Of a stretch of DNA of 64,000 nt, positions 43,722-56,052 are shown in pieces; position 1 is the first letter of the stretch, and every line of letters starts with the position of its first letter. Source of the DNA: Glutamicibacter arilaitensis Re117 (GTDB taxonomy: Bacteria > Actinomycetota > Actinomycetes > Actinomycetales > Micrococcaceae). Location: positions 930,001 through 994,000 of the forward strand of contig NC_014550.1 of assembly GCF_000197735.1 (NCBI RefSeq), in the 5' to 3' direction. The notes under the pieces are model-generated. The model ran no database searches, was not told the origin of the DNA, and worked only from the letters and a program-made list of their open reading frames with translations. Made by a program: the position numbers and the translations under genes.

Positions 43722-44423
43722 ATGGCTGAAGTAACTATCGAATATTGTGGGCAGCACTATCCTGTCCATGACGCCAAGCCCTTCACCATTGGACGCGAAG
43801 GGGACCTGGCCATTGACGACAACCCCTATCTGCACCGGCGCTTCTTGACCATTACGAAGCAGAACGGGCTGTGGTGGTTGAATAATGTGGGCAGCCGCCT
43901 GACCGCGACAATTGCGGACCGAACCGGTGGATTGCAGGCATGGCTTTCACCCGACTCGAGTTTGCCGCTGGTGCTCAATCGCGTAGCGGTGGTCTTCACT
44001 GCTGGCCCGACCACCTATGAGCTGTCGGTGCATGTTGCTCAGCCAGCCTTCAGGCAGGCCTCCCCGGAATACGATGACTCGGGCGAAACTACCATCGGCC
44101 CGGTGCTGCTGACCCGCTCCCAACGTGCCTTGGTTGTGGCCTTGGCTGAACCGATGCTGCGCCGTGACGGTACAGGTTTGAGCTCAATACCCACCAGTGC
44201 CGCCGCGGCCGCTCGGCTGGGATGGGGAATTACAAAGTTCAATCGAAAACTCGACAACGTCTGCGACAAATTGGACAAGGCCGGCGTAGTTGGGCTGCGT
44301 GGAGGTCCTGGAAACCTGGCTACCAACCGCAAGGCCCGGCTCGTGGAGCATGCCGTGAGCTCGCATCTGGTGACCCGTGCGGATTTGGCCGTTTTGGACA
44401 GTGAAGTGCTGGACGAAGACTAA
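43722..44423 (+). CDS. FHA protein with a C-terminal winged-helix-like region
   Basis: 233 residues, last gene of the operon, 9 nt after the kinase. The FHA half is short (FTIGREGDLAI, LHRRFLTI, NNVGSRLT), so the phosphopeptide pocket is degenerate at the Ser position. The second half (LLTRSQRALVVALAEPMLRR ... GWGITKFNRKLDNVCDKLDK) looks like a helix-turn-helix, giving a possible link from phosphorylation to DNA binding. It is followed by a strong terminator. Confidence 0.78.
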   Translation: MAEVTIEYCGQHYPVHDAKPFTIGREGDLAIDDNPYLHRRFLTITKQNGLWWLNNVGSRLTATIADRTGGLQAWLSPDSSLPLVLNRVAVVFTAGPTTYELSVHVAQPAFRQASPEYDDSGETTIGPVLLTRSQRALVVALAEPMLRRDGTGLSSIPTSAAAAARLGWGITKFNRKLDNVCDKLDKAGVVGLRGGPGNLATNRKARLVEHAVSSHLVTRADLAVLDSEVLDED

Positions 44424-44447
44424 ATGCCAAGGCACTAGAACAAAAAG

Positions 44448-44495
44448 CAATGGCTCGGAAAAGTATTCCTTCGAGGAATCTTTTCCGAGCCGTTG
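44448..44495. terminator. Bidirectional terminator, end of the kinase operon / accE
   Basis: CAATGGCTCGGAAAAG pairs with CTTTTCCGAGCCGTTG through an 18-bp stem that includes ATTCCTTCGAGGAAT. It separates the convergent FHA gene and accE. Position and symmetry fit both transcripts. Confidence 0.88.
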
Positions 44496-44508
44496 CTCTT
44501 AGGCAGCT

Positions 44509-44727
44509 TTAGCGCCGGCCGATAGTCCAGCCCAGACGCGGGGCCAGAGCCCTGCGACGGCGGATCCGCGCTACGCGCTTCTTGGGTTCAACGGTCTCTG
44601 GTTCTGCAGCCGGAGCGTTGCCCATGGCGGCGAGCAGAGCAGTTACCACCGCTAGTTCTTCATCACTAGGGTTTCCCTTGGTGACACGAATCTGCGGGGC
44701 AACAGGCAAAGCAGTGTTCTGTTCCAT
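44509..44727 (-). CDS. accE: Acyl-CoA carboxylase epsilon subunit
   Basis: A 72-residue small subunit that stabilises the AccA3-AccD complex in actinobacteria. IRVTKGNPSDEELAVVTALL is the recognisable epsilon core, followed by a basic linker (KKRVARIRRRR). It lies 49 nt downstream of accD in the same operon, as in accD5-accE5 of Mycobacterium. Confidence 0.88.
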   Translation of the reverse strand: MEQNTALPVAPQIRVTKGNPSDEELAVVTALLAAMGNAPAAEPETVEPKKRVARIRRRRALAPRLGWTIGRR

Positions 44728-44776
44728 TGGCGTGCTCCTTGCGATGCTTTAGTAAGTGTCCGTTTGCTCCTGCTGC

Positions 44777-46387
<1,611 letters not shown>

Positions 46388-46480
46388 GCCTTCGACTCCC
46401 TCGAGTTGTCTTCAATGTGTAGGAATGGCACAAAGAAAAATGCCATCCAAGCCAGTCTAGCTGGGCAAACAGCTCCAATG

Positions 46481-46499
46481 TTTGTAGGAACCTTACAAA
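46481..46499. promoter_or_regulatory. Candidate operator upstream of accD (shared with accA3)
   Basis: TTTGTAGGAACCTTACAAA is a near-palindrome located about 94 bp upstream of accD and 85 bp upstream of the divergent SDR gene. Sixteen of 19 positions match the site upstream of accA3. Confidence 0.62.
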
Positions 46500-46583
46500 G
46501 TGGCCCAGAATCTGGTGCGAGGCACGCCAGAATAAGTTACTGAACGGTAGCTTAGTGGCGGATCATCGCGTAATCTATATCAC

Positions 46584-47441
46584 ATGACTAGTGAATCGCG
46601 TACTCATATCGCACCTGAACCTGGAAACCTTAAAGGCCGCACTATTTTGATGAGCGGCGGCAGCCGCGGCATCGGCTTGGCCATTGCTCTTGCTGCTGCC
46701 AAGCAGGGCGCCAATCTGGTGCTGCTCTCCAAGACCGATACACCTCATCCGACTTTGGAAGGGACCATCCACACCGCTGTGGAGCAGATCAACGCCGCTG
46801 GCGGCAAAGGGATGGCCGTAGTTGGAGACGTTCGCGAGGACGCAGACGTGCAGCGCGCGGTTCAAGAAGCGGTAGTGAAATTCGGTGGCATCGATATCGT
46901 CGTCAACAATGCCTCGGCCATCAATCTGGCCAAGACCGACCAGGTAGACATGAAACGCTATGACCTGATGCAGGACATCAATGTCCGCGGTACGTTCCTG
47001 CTGTCCAAGACGGCACTGCCATACCTGCGCGACTCTGCGCACGCTCATATCCTCACTCTCTCGCCTCCCTTGAACCTCGATCCAAAATGGGCCGGGCAGC
47101 ACCTTGCCTACACCATGGCCAAGTACGGCATGTCGCTCACTACCCTCGGCCTGGCTGAAGAACTGAAAGACGAGGGTGTTGGCGTGAATTCGCTCTGGCC
47201 AGAAACCCTGATTGATACAGCCGCCATCCGAAACCTGCCCGGCGGGCAGCAGATGGTCCAGGGAGCCCGCGACGCCTCGGTGGTCGCAGATGCTGCCATG
47301 GCCATTCTTGCAAGCCCACCAGCAGGCGTCAGCGGCAACTTCTTCACCGACGGCCAGGTGCTTACCCTGGCCGGTGAAACGAACCTGGAAAAGTACACCC
47401 TGAATCCAGAAGTCCCACTGGTCCAGGACATCTTCCTCTAA
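46584..47441 (+). CDS. SDR-family oxidoreductase (HSDL2-like)
   Basis: A 285-residue classical short-chain dehydrogenase. The cofactor motif is MSGGSRGIGLAIALAA (residues 30-40), NNASAI follows at about 112, and the catalytic pair is Tyr176/Lys180 (YTMAKYG). The closest family type is hydroxysteroid dehydrogenase-like protein 2 (ILTLSPPLNLDPKW is typical). The substrate is unknown; its position next to accD suggests lipid or CoA-ester metabolism only weakly. Confidence 0.88.
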   Translation: MTSESRTHIAPEPGNLKGRTILMSGGSRGIGLAIALAAAKQGANLVLLSKTDTPHPTLEGTIHTAVEQINAAGGKGMAVVGDVREDADVQRAVQEAVVKFGGIDIVVNNASAINLAKTDQVDMKRYDLMQDINVRGTFLLSKTALPYLRDSAHAHILTLSPPLNLDPKWAGQHLAYTMAKYGMSLTTLGLAEELKDEGVGVNSLWPETLIDTAAIRNLPGGQQMVQGARDASVVADAAMAILASPPAGVSGNFFTDGQVLTLAGETNLEKYTLNPEVPLVQDIFL

Positions 47442-47497
47442 GTCGGAAGCCAGATCCGCCACGCGTAATATACGGTCGGTGCCATAGGGTTGGAAGC

Positions 47498-48364
47498 ATG
47501 GAAAACCCGCATGGCACCGACCGCGCAGTGATCGATTCCCAACTTTTCACCAAGCTCACCGCTGAGTTGGGATTGGGATTGGTGGCGCTCAAGAAAACTT
47601 CCGGCTCCACCAACACCGAGCTGGCGCAGCTGGCCAGCACCGGAGAAGCCGGGCACCTGAGCGTGTACTTCACCGAGCACCAGCAAGCGGGCAAAGGCCG
47701 GCTGGGTCGAGAATGGGTGACTCCGGAGGGATCCTCGCTCACCCTCAGCGTCCTCGTCGCGCCCGGGGCGGGTTTCCCTGCCCAATCCTTGTCCTGGTAC
47801 ACCATGTTGGCAGCACTCGCATGGAGCCGGGCCGCTGAAAATATCTCCGGCGTTAAGCTGGGCATCAAGTGGCCCAATGATCTGTTGGCCGGTGAGCAGA
47901 AAGTCTGCGGCATCCTGGCCCAGATGGTTCCCACCGGAGATAGCTACGCAGTGGTGGTGGGCACCGGCGTAAATGTGAACCAAGAGCGAAAAGAGCTTCC
48001 GGTCCCTACCGCAACCTCTTTGCGCCTGGCCGGCGCCAAGGACCTCAACCGGACCGTGCTGCTTGCTGAGTATTTAAAGCAATTTGCCGCCTTGGATCAG
48101 AGTTTCCGCCAAGTTGCGGGCGTTGCACAGATGCCGTTGCCGGGAAATGGCGGCAAATCCTTGCTTGAGCTCGTAAGTGAAAAACTGGTCACACTGGGGC
48201 ATGAAGTACGCGTGGAATTCCCTGATGGTTCCACGCTCGTTGGCAACGCGGTGCAATTGGGTTCCGATGGCTCGTTGGTTTTGGAGTACGGTGCCGGAGA
48301 GCGAAAGCACGTGCTTGCCGGAGATGTGCACCATGTGCGGCGCGCCGACGGAAAGTATGCCTAA
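47498..48364 (+). CDS. birA: Biotin--[acetyl-CoA-carboxylase] ligase
   Basis: A 288-residue monofunctional biotin protein ligase (no N-terminal DNA-binding domain, unlike E. coli BirA). GSTNTELAQL, AGKGRLGREW (the biotinyl-AMP loop near residue 62), SLTLSVLV and KWPNDLL (near residue 124) are diagnostic. It loads biotin on the EAMKM lysine of AccA3. Followed by a PH-domain protein, as in Mycobacterium (birA-Rv3278c). Confidence 0.94.
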   Translation: MENPHGTDRAVIDSQLFTKLTAELGLGLVALKKTSGSTNTELAQLASTGEAGHLSVYFTEHQQAGKGRLGREWVTPEGSSLTLSVLVAPGAGFPAQSLSWYTMLAALAWSRAAENISGVKLGIKWPNDLLAGEQKVCGILAQMVPTGDSYAVVVGTGVNVNQERKELPVPTATSLRLAGAKDLNRTVLLAEYLKQFAALDQSFRQVAGVAQMPLPGNGGKSLLELVSEKLVTLGHEVRVEFPDGSTLVGNAVQLGSDGSLVLEYGAGERKHVLAGDVHHVRRADGKYA

Positions 48365-48450
48365 GCGGTCTTGGGCATTGACCCGGGACTATTATTGAAA
48401 ATGCTGACCGAAGCATGGAGCCTAGAACAGGAGGGGCGAGGAACACCGCG

Positions 48451-48999
48451 ATGAAGTTGCCGTTGCATGAGAGGGAACGAGTGATTATCAAAACTCGCGA
48501 ACATTCCCGAGTGTTGCGGCAGCCTGTGGGCGCATTCCTCTTCCTGACCGCCCTGTGCGCTTTCTGCCTGGGATATCTTTCGCGTGATGATCTCTCCGAA
48601 TGGCTAGCAGCCAATGCTGATGTGTGGATGATCGTTTCAGTAGTCCTATGGGCCGCACTGGTGCTCATTTGGAGTGTCATTCCGTGGGCGCGGTGGTTGC
48701 GCAGCCAAATTGTGCTGACCACCGAACGAATCATGTTCCGACCCACGTACAACGATGGCAAGCTGCAATCTGTAGGATTATTTACAGTTCGAGACTTGGT
48801 TGCACATACCAAGGCGAAAAACGCGATGACGCGTGCAGGAACCTTGGACATTGTGCTCAATCAGGGATACGTGAGATTGGCACATGTTCCATCGGTACCG
48901 TATTTCCGTTCGCTGGCAATGGATGCGATGACGAACCTGCGCAGCAACCAGCATGTGGCGTACACCGAAACGACGAACAGTGAGGGCATGGGGGCATGA
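48451..48999 (+). CDS. PH-domain (bPH2-type) membrane protein
   Basis: 182 residues with two transmembrane helices (about 30-50 and 60-85) and a bacterial PH domain behind them (SQIVLTTERIMFRPTY, GKLQSVGLFTVRDL, DIVLNQGYVRLAHVPSV). Function unknown; homologues neighbour birA in many actinobacteria. I start at ATG 48451 (GAGG ribosome site), not at the longer upstream ATG at 48415. The stop overlaps the cyclase start (ATGA). Confidence 0.85.
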   Translation: MKLPLHERERVIIKTREHSRVLRQPVGAFLFLTALCAFCLGYLSRDDLSEWLAANADVWMIVSVVLWAALVLIWSVIPWARWLRSQIVLTTERIMFRPTYNDGKLQSVGLFTVRDLVAHTKAKNAMTRAGTLDIVLNQGYVRLAHVPSVPYFRSLAMDAMTNLRSNQHVAYTETTNSEGMGA

Positions 49000-50207
49000 G
49001 CACCGAGCACACCAATACACCCCGAGCAGACTCTCCGCAGTCAGCCGCGGAGGCTGTCCGTGGCGCCAGGCAGCACCCTCCCGTAGCGACCCCTGCCGAA
49101 TCGGACCCTATTCTGGAACTGGCCCAGGCCATGGAAGGCCCGCTGCGCATTCCAGCTCACACACCAGATGCCGTGCGCGATACCGTCGCTTCGCTGGAAC
49201 GGCGGCTGATCGGTGGCCAACGCGAATTCCGCCGTCGCGAGGTAGCCTCCGAAGCCGGAGTCTCCTTGCACTCGGCACGCAAGCTGTGGCGCGCCATCGG
49301 CTTCCCGGAGCTGAGCGACGATGAAGTGTTCTTCACCCAGGCAGACAAGGAAGCGCTGGGAACCATGGTGGGCATGGTCCGTGAGGGCAAGCTGACCGAG
49401 GAAACCGCGATCTCATTGATGCGTTCGGTCGGCCAGATGACTGACCGCATGGTGGTCTGGCAGATTGAAGCCCTGGTCGAGGACATGATCGCCAACCAGA
49501 ACATGTCGGACCGGCAAGCACGCCGCCAGCTGTTCAGCTTGCTTCCAGAAATCATTCCAGCCATTGAAGACCTGTTGCTCTACTCGTGGCGACGTCAGCT
49601 GAACTCTGCAGTGCACCGCATGGCCTTGCGCGTGGAAACTGGTGTGGCCGCCTACCAGCAAGACAGTGGCGAATCAGATGGCGGCACCCCGCTGCCATTG
49701 GCCCGTGCAGTGGGCTTTGCTGATTTGGTCTCCTACACCTCGCTTTCGCGCCGGATGAACGAACGCACCCTGGCTCAGCTGGTGCAGCGCTTTGAGGCCA
49801 AGTGCGCAGAAATCATCTCGGTTGGCGGTGGACGGCTGGTCAAGACCATCGGCGATGAAGTGCTCTATGTGGCAGAAACTCCGCAGGCCGGTGCCCAGAT
49901 TGCGTTGTCGCTCTCGCGCGAACTGGCAAAGGATGAAATGTTCCCGCAGACTCGCGGCGCCGTGGTCTGGGGACGTCTGCTTTCCCGTCTTGGCGACATC
50001 TACGGCCCAACGGTGAATATGGCCGCTCGCCTGACATCCTTGGCAGAACCGGGTAGTGTGCTTACCGATGCGATTACCGCAAATACCCTGCGCAATGATG
50101 CACGCTTTGTGCTCACCGCCCAGGAAATTACCGCGGTACGCGGCTTTGGAGACATTCAACCCTATGAACTCTCCGCAGGTGAAGGAGAAGGGTTGGTGAT
50201 CGACTAG
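48996..50207 (+). CDS. Class III adenylate/guanylate cyclase
   Basis: 403 residues. The N-terminal half (about 50-225) resembles the autoinhibitory, pH-sensing module of mycobacterial Rv1264 (VASEAGVSLHSARKLWRAIG, DDEVFFTQADKEAL). The C-terminal catalytic domain has both metal aspartates (Asp243 in GFADLVSYT and Asp287 in KTIGDEVLY), Lys283, and the transition-state Asn341/Arg345 (TVNMAARL), so it should be active and make cAMP. It overlaps its PH-domain neighbour (4 nt) and the next phosphatase by 1 nt. Confidence 0.93.
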   Translation: MSTEHTNTPRADSPQSAAEAVRGARQHPPVATPAESDPILELAQAMEGPLRIPAHTPDAVRDTVASLERRLIGGQREFRRREVASEAGVSLHSARKLWRAIGFPELSDDEVFFTQADKEALGTMVGMVREGKLTEETAISLMRSVGQMTDRMVVWQIEALVEDMIANQNMSDRQARRQLFSLLPEIIPAIEDLLLYSWRRQLNSAVHRMALRVETGVAAYQQDSGESDGGTPLPLARAVGFADLVSYTSLSRRMNERTLAQLVQRFEAKCAEIISVGGGRLVKTIGDEVLYVAETPQAGAQIALSLSRELAKDEMFPQTRGAVVWGRLLSRLGDIYGPTVNMAARLTSLAEPGSVLTDAITANTLRNDARFVLTAQEITAVRGFGDIQPYELSAGEGEGLVID

Positions 50208-51163
50208 TGAGCAAAGAACCAGCGCCGGTTCCATTCATTCTGGCCGCGGCAGGACTCACGGATGTGGGCCGGAAGCGAACAGAAAACCAGGACCGAATCC
50301 TGATGCATGACATCGTGTACGCGGTGGCTGACGGCATGGGCGGACACGAAGCAGGTGAAGTGGCCAGCCAGCTCGCAGTTGAAACCATGCAGGAGATCTG
50401 CGTTTTCGCCAATAAGACCTCGGTGCGGAAACTACCCACCGTGCCAGACGTCCAGCGCCAGGTGCAGCTGGCCGATGACCGAATCCGCGAAGCCCTTGAA
50501 TCCCGGGGTGGAACCACCCTGTGCGCCCTGGTGCAGATCAAAACCCCAGGCAAGAGCCGTGACAGCGTCACAGCTCCCTTGGCCGCGGTACCGCCATGGA
50601 CCTCAAGCTTCGCGATGACTCAGAACACCGATGTCATTTCCAAGATCACTCCGCAAATGCTGGAGCACCACCGTGCCAATCTGGCCCCGGCTACCGAGCC
50701 GATCACGGTGGTCACCGAAGAAATCCCGAGCTTGCTTCTGGTCAATGTGGGTGACTCGCGCGGATACCGCCTGCGTGATGGCGCACTGCAGCAGCTGACT
50801 CGGGACCACTCCGCCGTGCAGGAAATGGTTGACGCCGGACAGATCACCGAGTTGGAAGCCCGCAACCACCCGCATCGGAACCTGATTACCCGCGCACTTG
50901 GCGCAGGCGCTGAAAGCCAGCCCGATGTCACCGTCCTGCATCCACGCATTGGCGACCGCTACATGCTGTGCAGCGACGGATTATCTGGCGAGCTGACCGA
51001 AGATATTCTGCAGACCTTGCTGGTGAACTACAAGGACCGCGCTGACGCGGCCCGGGTTTTGACCGGGGCAGCACTGGAAGCAGGCGGCCGTGACAATATT
51101 GCGGTGATCGTCATCGACGTGCTGGCAACGCCGAGCGTGGAAACTGACGCACCGGAGAACTAG
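50207..51163 (+). CDS. PP2C-family protein phosphatase (second in window)
   Basis: 318 residues. RKRTENQDRILMHDIVYAVA then DGMGGHEAGEVAS gives the metal-site Asp residues, followed by LLVNVGDSRGYRLRDGAL, LCSDGLSGEL and GGRDNIAVIVID. An insert of about 70 residues (100-170) lies before the VGDSR strand. GTG 50207 overlaps the cyclase stop by one nucleotide, so the two are translationally coupled. It is distinct from the operon phosphatase at 39539; the coupling suggests cAMP and Ser/Thr phosphorylation signals are linked. Confidence 0.92.
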   Translation: MSKEPAPVPFILAAAGLTDVGRKRTENQDRILMHDIVYAVADGMGGHEAGEVASQLAVETMQEICVFANKTSVRKLPTVPDVQRQVQLADDRIREALESRGGTTLCALVQIKTPGKSRDSVTAPLAAVPPWTSSFAMTQNTDVISKITPQMLEHHRANLAPATEPITVVTEEIPSLLLVNVGDSRGYRLRDGALQQLTRDHSAVQEMVDAGQITELEARNHPHRNLITRALGAGAESQPDVTVLHPRIGDRYMLCSDGLSGELTEDILQTLLVNYKDRADAARVLTGAALEAGGRDNIAVIVIDVLATPSVETDAPEN

Positions 51164-51180
51164 TAGTGCAAGCCAGCTAA

Positions 51181-53487
<2,307 letters not shown>

Positions 53488-53489
53488 AA

Positions 53490-54290
53490 ATGGAACGTGC
53501 AGTAACTCATGATCCGCTGGTATTGGTTGCCCGTCGGGCTGCTGCAGCCGGCGCTGAGGTGCTCGGCCGCCGCGATGAATCGCAGTTCAACCTCACAGAC
53601 AAGTCCGCGGCCGGGGACTGGGTAACGGACTTCGACCGTGCTTCGGAAGAAGCCATTCGTGCCACCATCCTGACTTCCCGTCCCAACGATGAGTTGACCG
53701 GAGAAGAATACCCCAGTGCGAAGCCAGCGAACCCCAGCGGCTTTCGCTGGAGCATTGACCCGCTGGACGGCACCACCAACTTCGTTCGCAATATTGCCTA
53801 TTACTGCTCCTCGGTGGGCGTCTGCCAGCGCAACGCTGATGGCAGCGAAACCTGGGTAGCGGCGGGAATCGTCGCACCGGCCTTGCAAGTTGAGTACTTC
53901 GCGGGGAAGGGGCTGGGAGCGTGGAAGCAGGACCTGCGCACCGGAAAGCTCACCCAGCTCGCCGGCCCAGCAGAATCGGAAGCCAAGATCCTGGCAACCG
54001 GCTTTGGCTATGATGCCCAACGCCGCCAATTCCAGGCCAACGTCCTGGGGCAGATGCTTGAGGACTACGTCAATGTGCGCAGGCTGGGTTCAGCTGCATT
54101 GGACTTGTGCCTGGTCGCTGAGGGGTCCTTGGATGCCTACGCAGAATACGGCACGCAGGAATACGACTGGGCTGCCGGCGCCTTGATTGCCGAGGAAGCC
54201 GGGTGCCTGGTAGGACGCCCCTCGACCAACCCCGGCTGGCAGTACGCCGGACTGGTAGATCCAGCCAAGCTCACCGAACCGGAAGCTTAA
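53490..54290 (+). CDS. Inositol monophosphatase-family phosphatase
   Basis: A 266-residue Mg-dependent phosphatase. WVTDFDRASEEAI, ELTGEEYPS, IDPLDGTTNF and YDWAAGALIAEEAG form the four metal/phosphate motifs of the family. The substrate may be inositol-1-phosphate or histidinol phosphate; not decidable. It follows ligA after 2 nt and its stop overlaps the convergent membrane gene. Confidence 0.9.
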   Translation: MERAVTHDPLVLVARRAAAAGAEVLGRRDESQFNLTDKSAAGDWVTDFDRASEEAIRATILTSRPNDELTGEEYPSAKPANPSGFRWSIDPLDGTTNFVRNIAYYCSSVGVCQRNADGSETWVAAGIVAPALQVEYFAGKGLGAWKQDLRTGKLTQLAGPAESEAKILATGFGYDAQRRQFQANVLGQMLEDYVNVRRLGSAALDLCLVAEGSLDAYAEYGTQEYDWAAGALIAEEAGCLVGRPSTNPGWQYAGLVDPAKLTEPEA

Positions 54291-54898
54291 CCAAGTACGG
54301 TTGCCAGCCCTTGATGGGCATAGTGGATCACCACGCCAACAGCCACACCGCCGCACACCTGTGTGGCGGTGTGCTGGAAGCTGCGGATGCGAGCCCAGGA
54401 AAGCACCGCGATGAAGCACAAGATAAGCGGCATCAAGGCGGACTGCGCCCCGGCGATCTGCAAAATTACGTAGGTGCCCACCGCCAGGTGCACCGAAACC
54501 TTCCACCGGAAGTTGATCACCGCCACCACTGCCAACCCCAGCAGGATGCTGAGGACCTCGATGAAAATCCCGGCACCGGCATCCATCAGCTGGAGCACGA
54601 GCAACCCGCAGAGGATCAAACCTGCGGTGTAGGCGTAGATGCGGTGCCTCTGATGGCGCACGGTCACGTGCATGTCGGTGACCTTGCCACGCAGTTTTGC
54701 CCCGGCCAGGATCAGCCACGGAATAATCGTGGTGAACAGGGCGGCAACAACCGATTCGCTCCAGCGCACCGAAGAATCGCGCCAGGGGGTTACCAGCAGC
54801 AAGATGGTCGCCAGGATAATGGGGGAGAGCAGGTGCGAAACCAGTAAGGCAATTTTTCGCACTGTGCTGGTCGAGCTGGCTGCCGTTCTCTGCTGCAT
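54287..54898 (-). CDS. PAP2-like membrane protein (degenerate phosphatase motifs)
   Basis: 203 residues, six transmembrane helices. The tail SWARIRSFQHTATQVCGGV resembles the PAP2 C3 motif (SRxxxxxHxxxQ) with Arg and His kept but the Asp changed, and the C2 SGH is replaced (VHLAVGTY). It is probably a catalytically altered relative of PAP2/PA-phosphatases. The stop codon overlaps the convergent IMPase stop by 3 nt. Confidence 0.72.
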   Translation of the reverse strand: MQQRTAASSTSTVRKIALLVSHLLSPIILATILLLVTPWRDSSVRWSESVVAALFTTIIPWLILAGAKLRGKVTDMHVTVRHQRHRIYAYTAGLILCGLLVLQLMDAGAGIFIEVLSILLGLAVVAVINFRWKVSVHLAVGTYVILQIAGAQSALMPLILCFIAVLSWARIRSFQHTATQVCGGVAVGVVIHYAHQGLATVLG

Positions 54899-54998
54899 TG
54901 AGGACTCAGGCCTTGGGTGTGGGGAGCGGTTATCAGTCGCCTATGCGACTTATCCACTGTACATGCGCGAAGATAGTTTCAAACCGCCTTGCCTGCAT

Positions 54999-55050
54999 CC
55001 TTCCCCGCAGGTCCTTTCATGTTCCTACTGCGCTTCTGCTGCGGGGAAGG
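54999..55050. other. Large inverted repeat in a divergent intergenic region
   Basis: CCTTCCCCGCAG (54999-55010) and CTGCGGGGAAGG (55039-55050) are a perfect 12-bp dyad with a 28-nt loop. It lies between two divergent starts, so it is not an ordinary terminator. Confidence 0.6.
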
Positions 55051-55104
55051 TGAATATACGCTGAACAGAACGACCCGAAAATTGGTCTCTGGAGGGTAGG
55101 TAGC

Positions 55105-55566
55105 ATGCGCAGCGTTTCATCGCTGATCATCAGAAACAGCATGATTTCAGCGGTGCTTGTTGCCGTGGCTGCGACCGGGATCTTGCTAGTCATTGCCACA
55201 CCGAAGAGCGTCGCAGACAAATATTGTGAAGCTGAGCAGCCGCAGCTGATCTATGAAGAAGGCAAGCAGGGAACCAAAGCCACTGTCATGGCCGTGGCTC
55301 CGGCCTGCGAGCTGGACCTGCCCGAGGGAACCGAATATCCGCTGGCCCTGGGGCCGAGCGAAACCGTCTCGCGGCACAGAGCGGATCTGATGATTCCCGT
55401 TAATTCCGATGGATCCTTCAGCCACGAACTTCCGCTGGATGCCAGTGATTTGACCGGATAGCTCACCGGACTGATCGAGATGGAATCATCTGGCGGTGAA
55501 TGCGCTGGCTTCAACTCATGCGCGGTACGCCAGTGGACTGTGCTCATCGAGCAGCAGGACCGCTAG
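55105..55566 (+). pseudogene. Secreted or membrane-anchored protein with an in-frame amber codon
   Basis: GGAGGG precedes the ATG at 55105. Residues 12-32 form a transmembrane or signal segment (ISAVLVAVAATGILLVI), followed by a 90-residue exported part. A TAG at 55459-55461 follows DASDLTG, but the frame stays open for 34 more codons, reading LTGLIEMESSGGECAG then FNSCAVRQWTVLIEQQDR, to a TAG at 55564-55566. The two cysteines and strand-like end suggest the real C-terminus; CAG to TAG would explain it. Whether 118 or 153 residues are made is not certain. No family recognised. Confidence 0.55.
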
Positions 55567-55575
55567 CCGGCAGGC

Positions 55576-56025
55576 TCAGCCTTGCATCTTGACCAAATAC
55601 TCGTTGCGGATCCGAATGAGCTTGGGCATGTACCAGCCAAGTACGAGGCGTTCTGCCAGCCATCCCAACGGACCCAACGGGGCGCTGAAATGGATCTTGT
55701 CCACCATCAATGTTCCATGCTCCAGCTCATGGAAATCATGGACGTGGTGGAAGGACTTGAATGGCCCGCGCACCTGCTGGTCGGTGAAGGTGCGCGGGGC
55801 CTGCAGATCAGAAATCCGTGAAGTCATCCTGAATGGAATGCCGAAATGCTTGGCACGCCAGGTGACTTGTTCGCCCAAGCCGATGCTTCCGCTGGTAACC
55901 CCGGCCACGGCTTGTTCTCCAGACTCGGCCATGGAGCCGGTATGCGCGTCGATGCTCAACGATTTTTCAAAGAGCTCGGCGCAGGGGGCGTCTGCGTGCG
56001 TAACGCATTCAAAGTAAACGGCCAT
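55576..56025 (-). CDS. SRPBCC (START-like) family protein
   Basis: A 149-residue cytoplasmic protein of the polyketide cyclase/dehydrase helix-grip fold: VTHADAPCAELFEKSLSIDA, GLGEQVTWRAKHFGIPFRMT, FHHVHDFHELEHGTLMVD, then a long C-terminal helix (LAERLVLGWYMPKLIRIRN). Such proteins bind hydrophobic ligands. It is convergent with the preceding exported-protein gene. Confidence 0.82.
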   Translation of the reverse strand: MAVYFECVTHADAPCAELFEKSLSIDAHTGSMAESGEQAVAGVTSGSIGLGEQVTWRAKHFGIPFRMTSRISDLQAPRTFTDQQVRGPFKSFHHVHDFHELEHGTLMVDKIHFSAPLGPLGWLAERLVLGWYMPKLIRIRNEYLVKMQG

Positions 56026-56052
56026 AGCTAAAGTATGCCAGTGACTTGGTGG

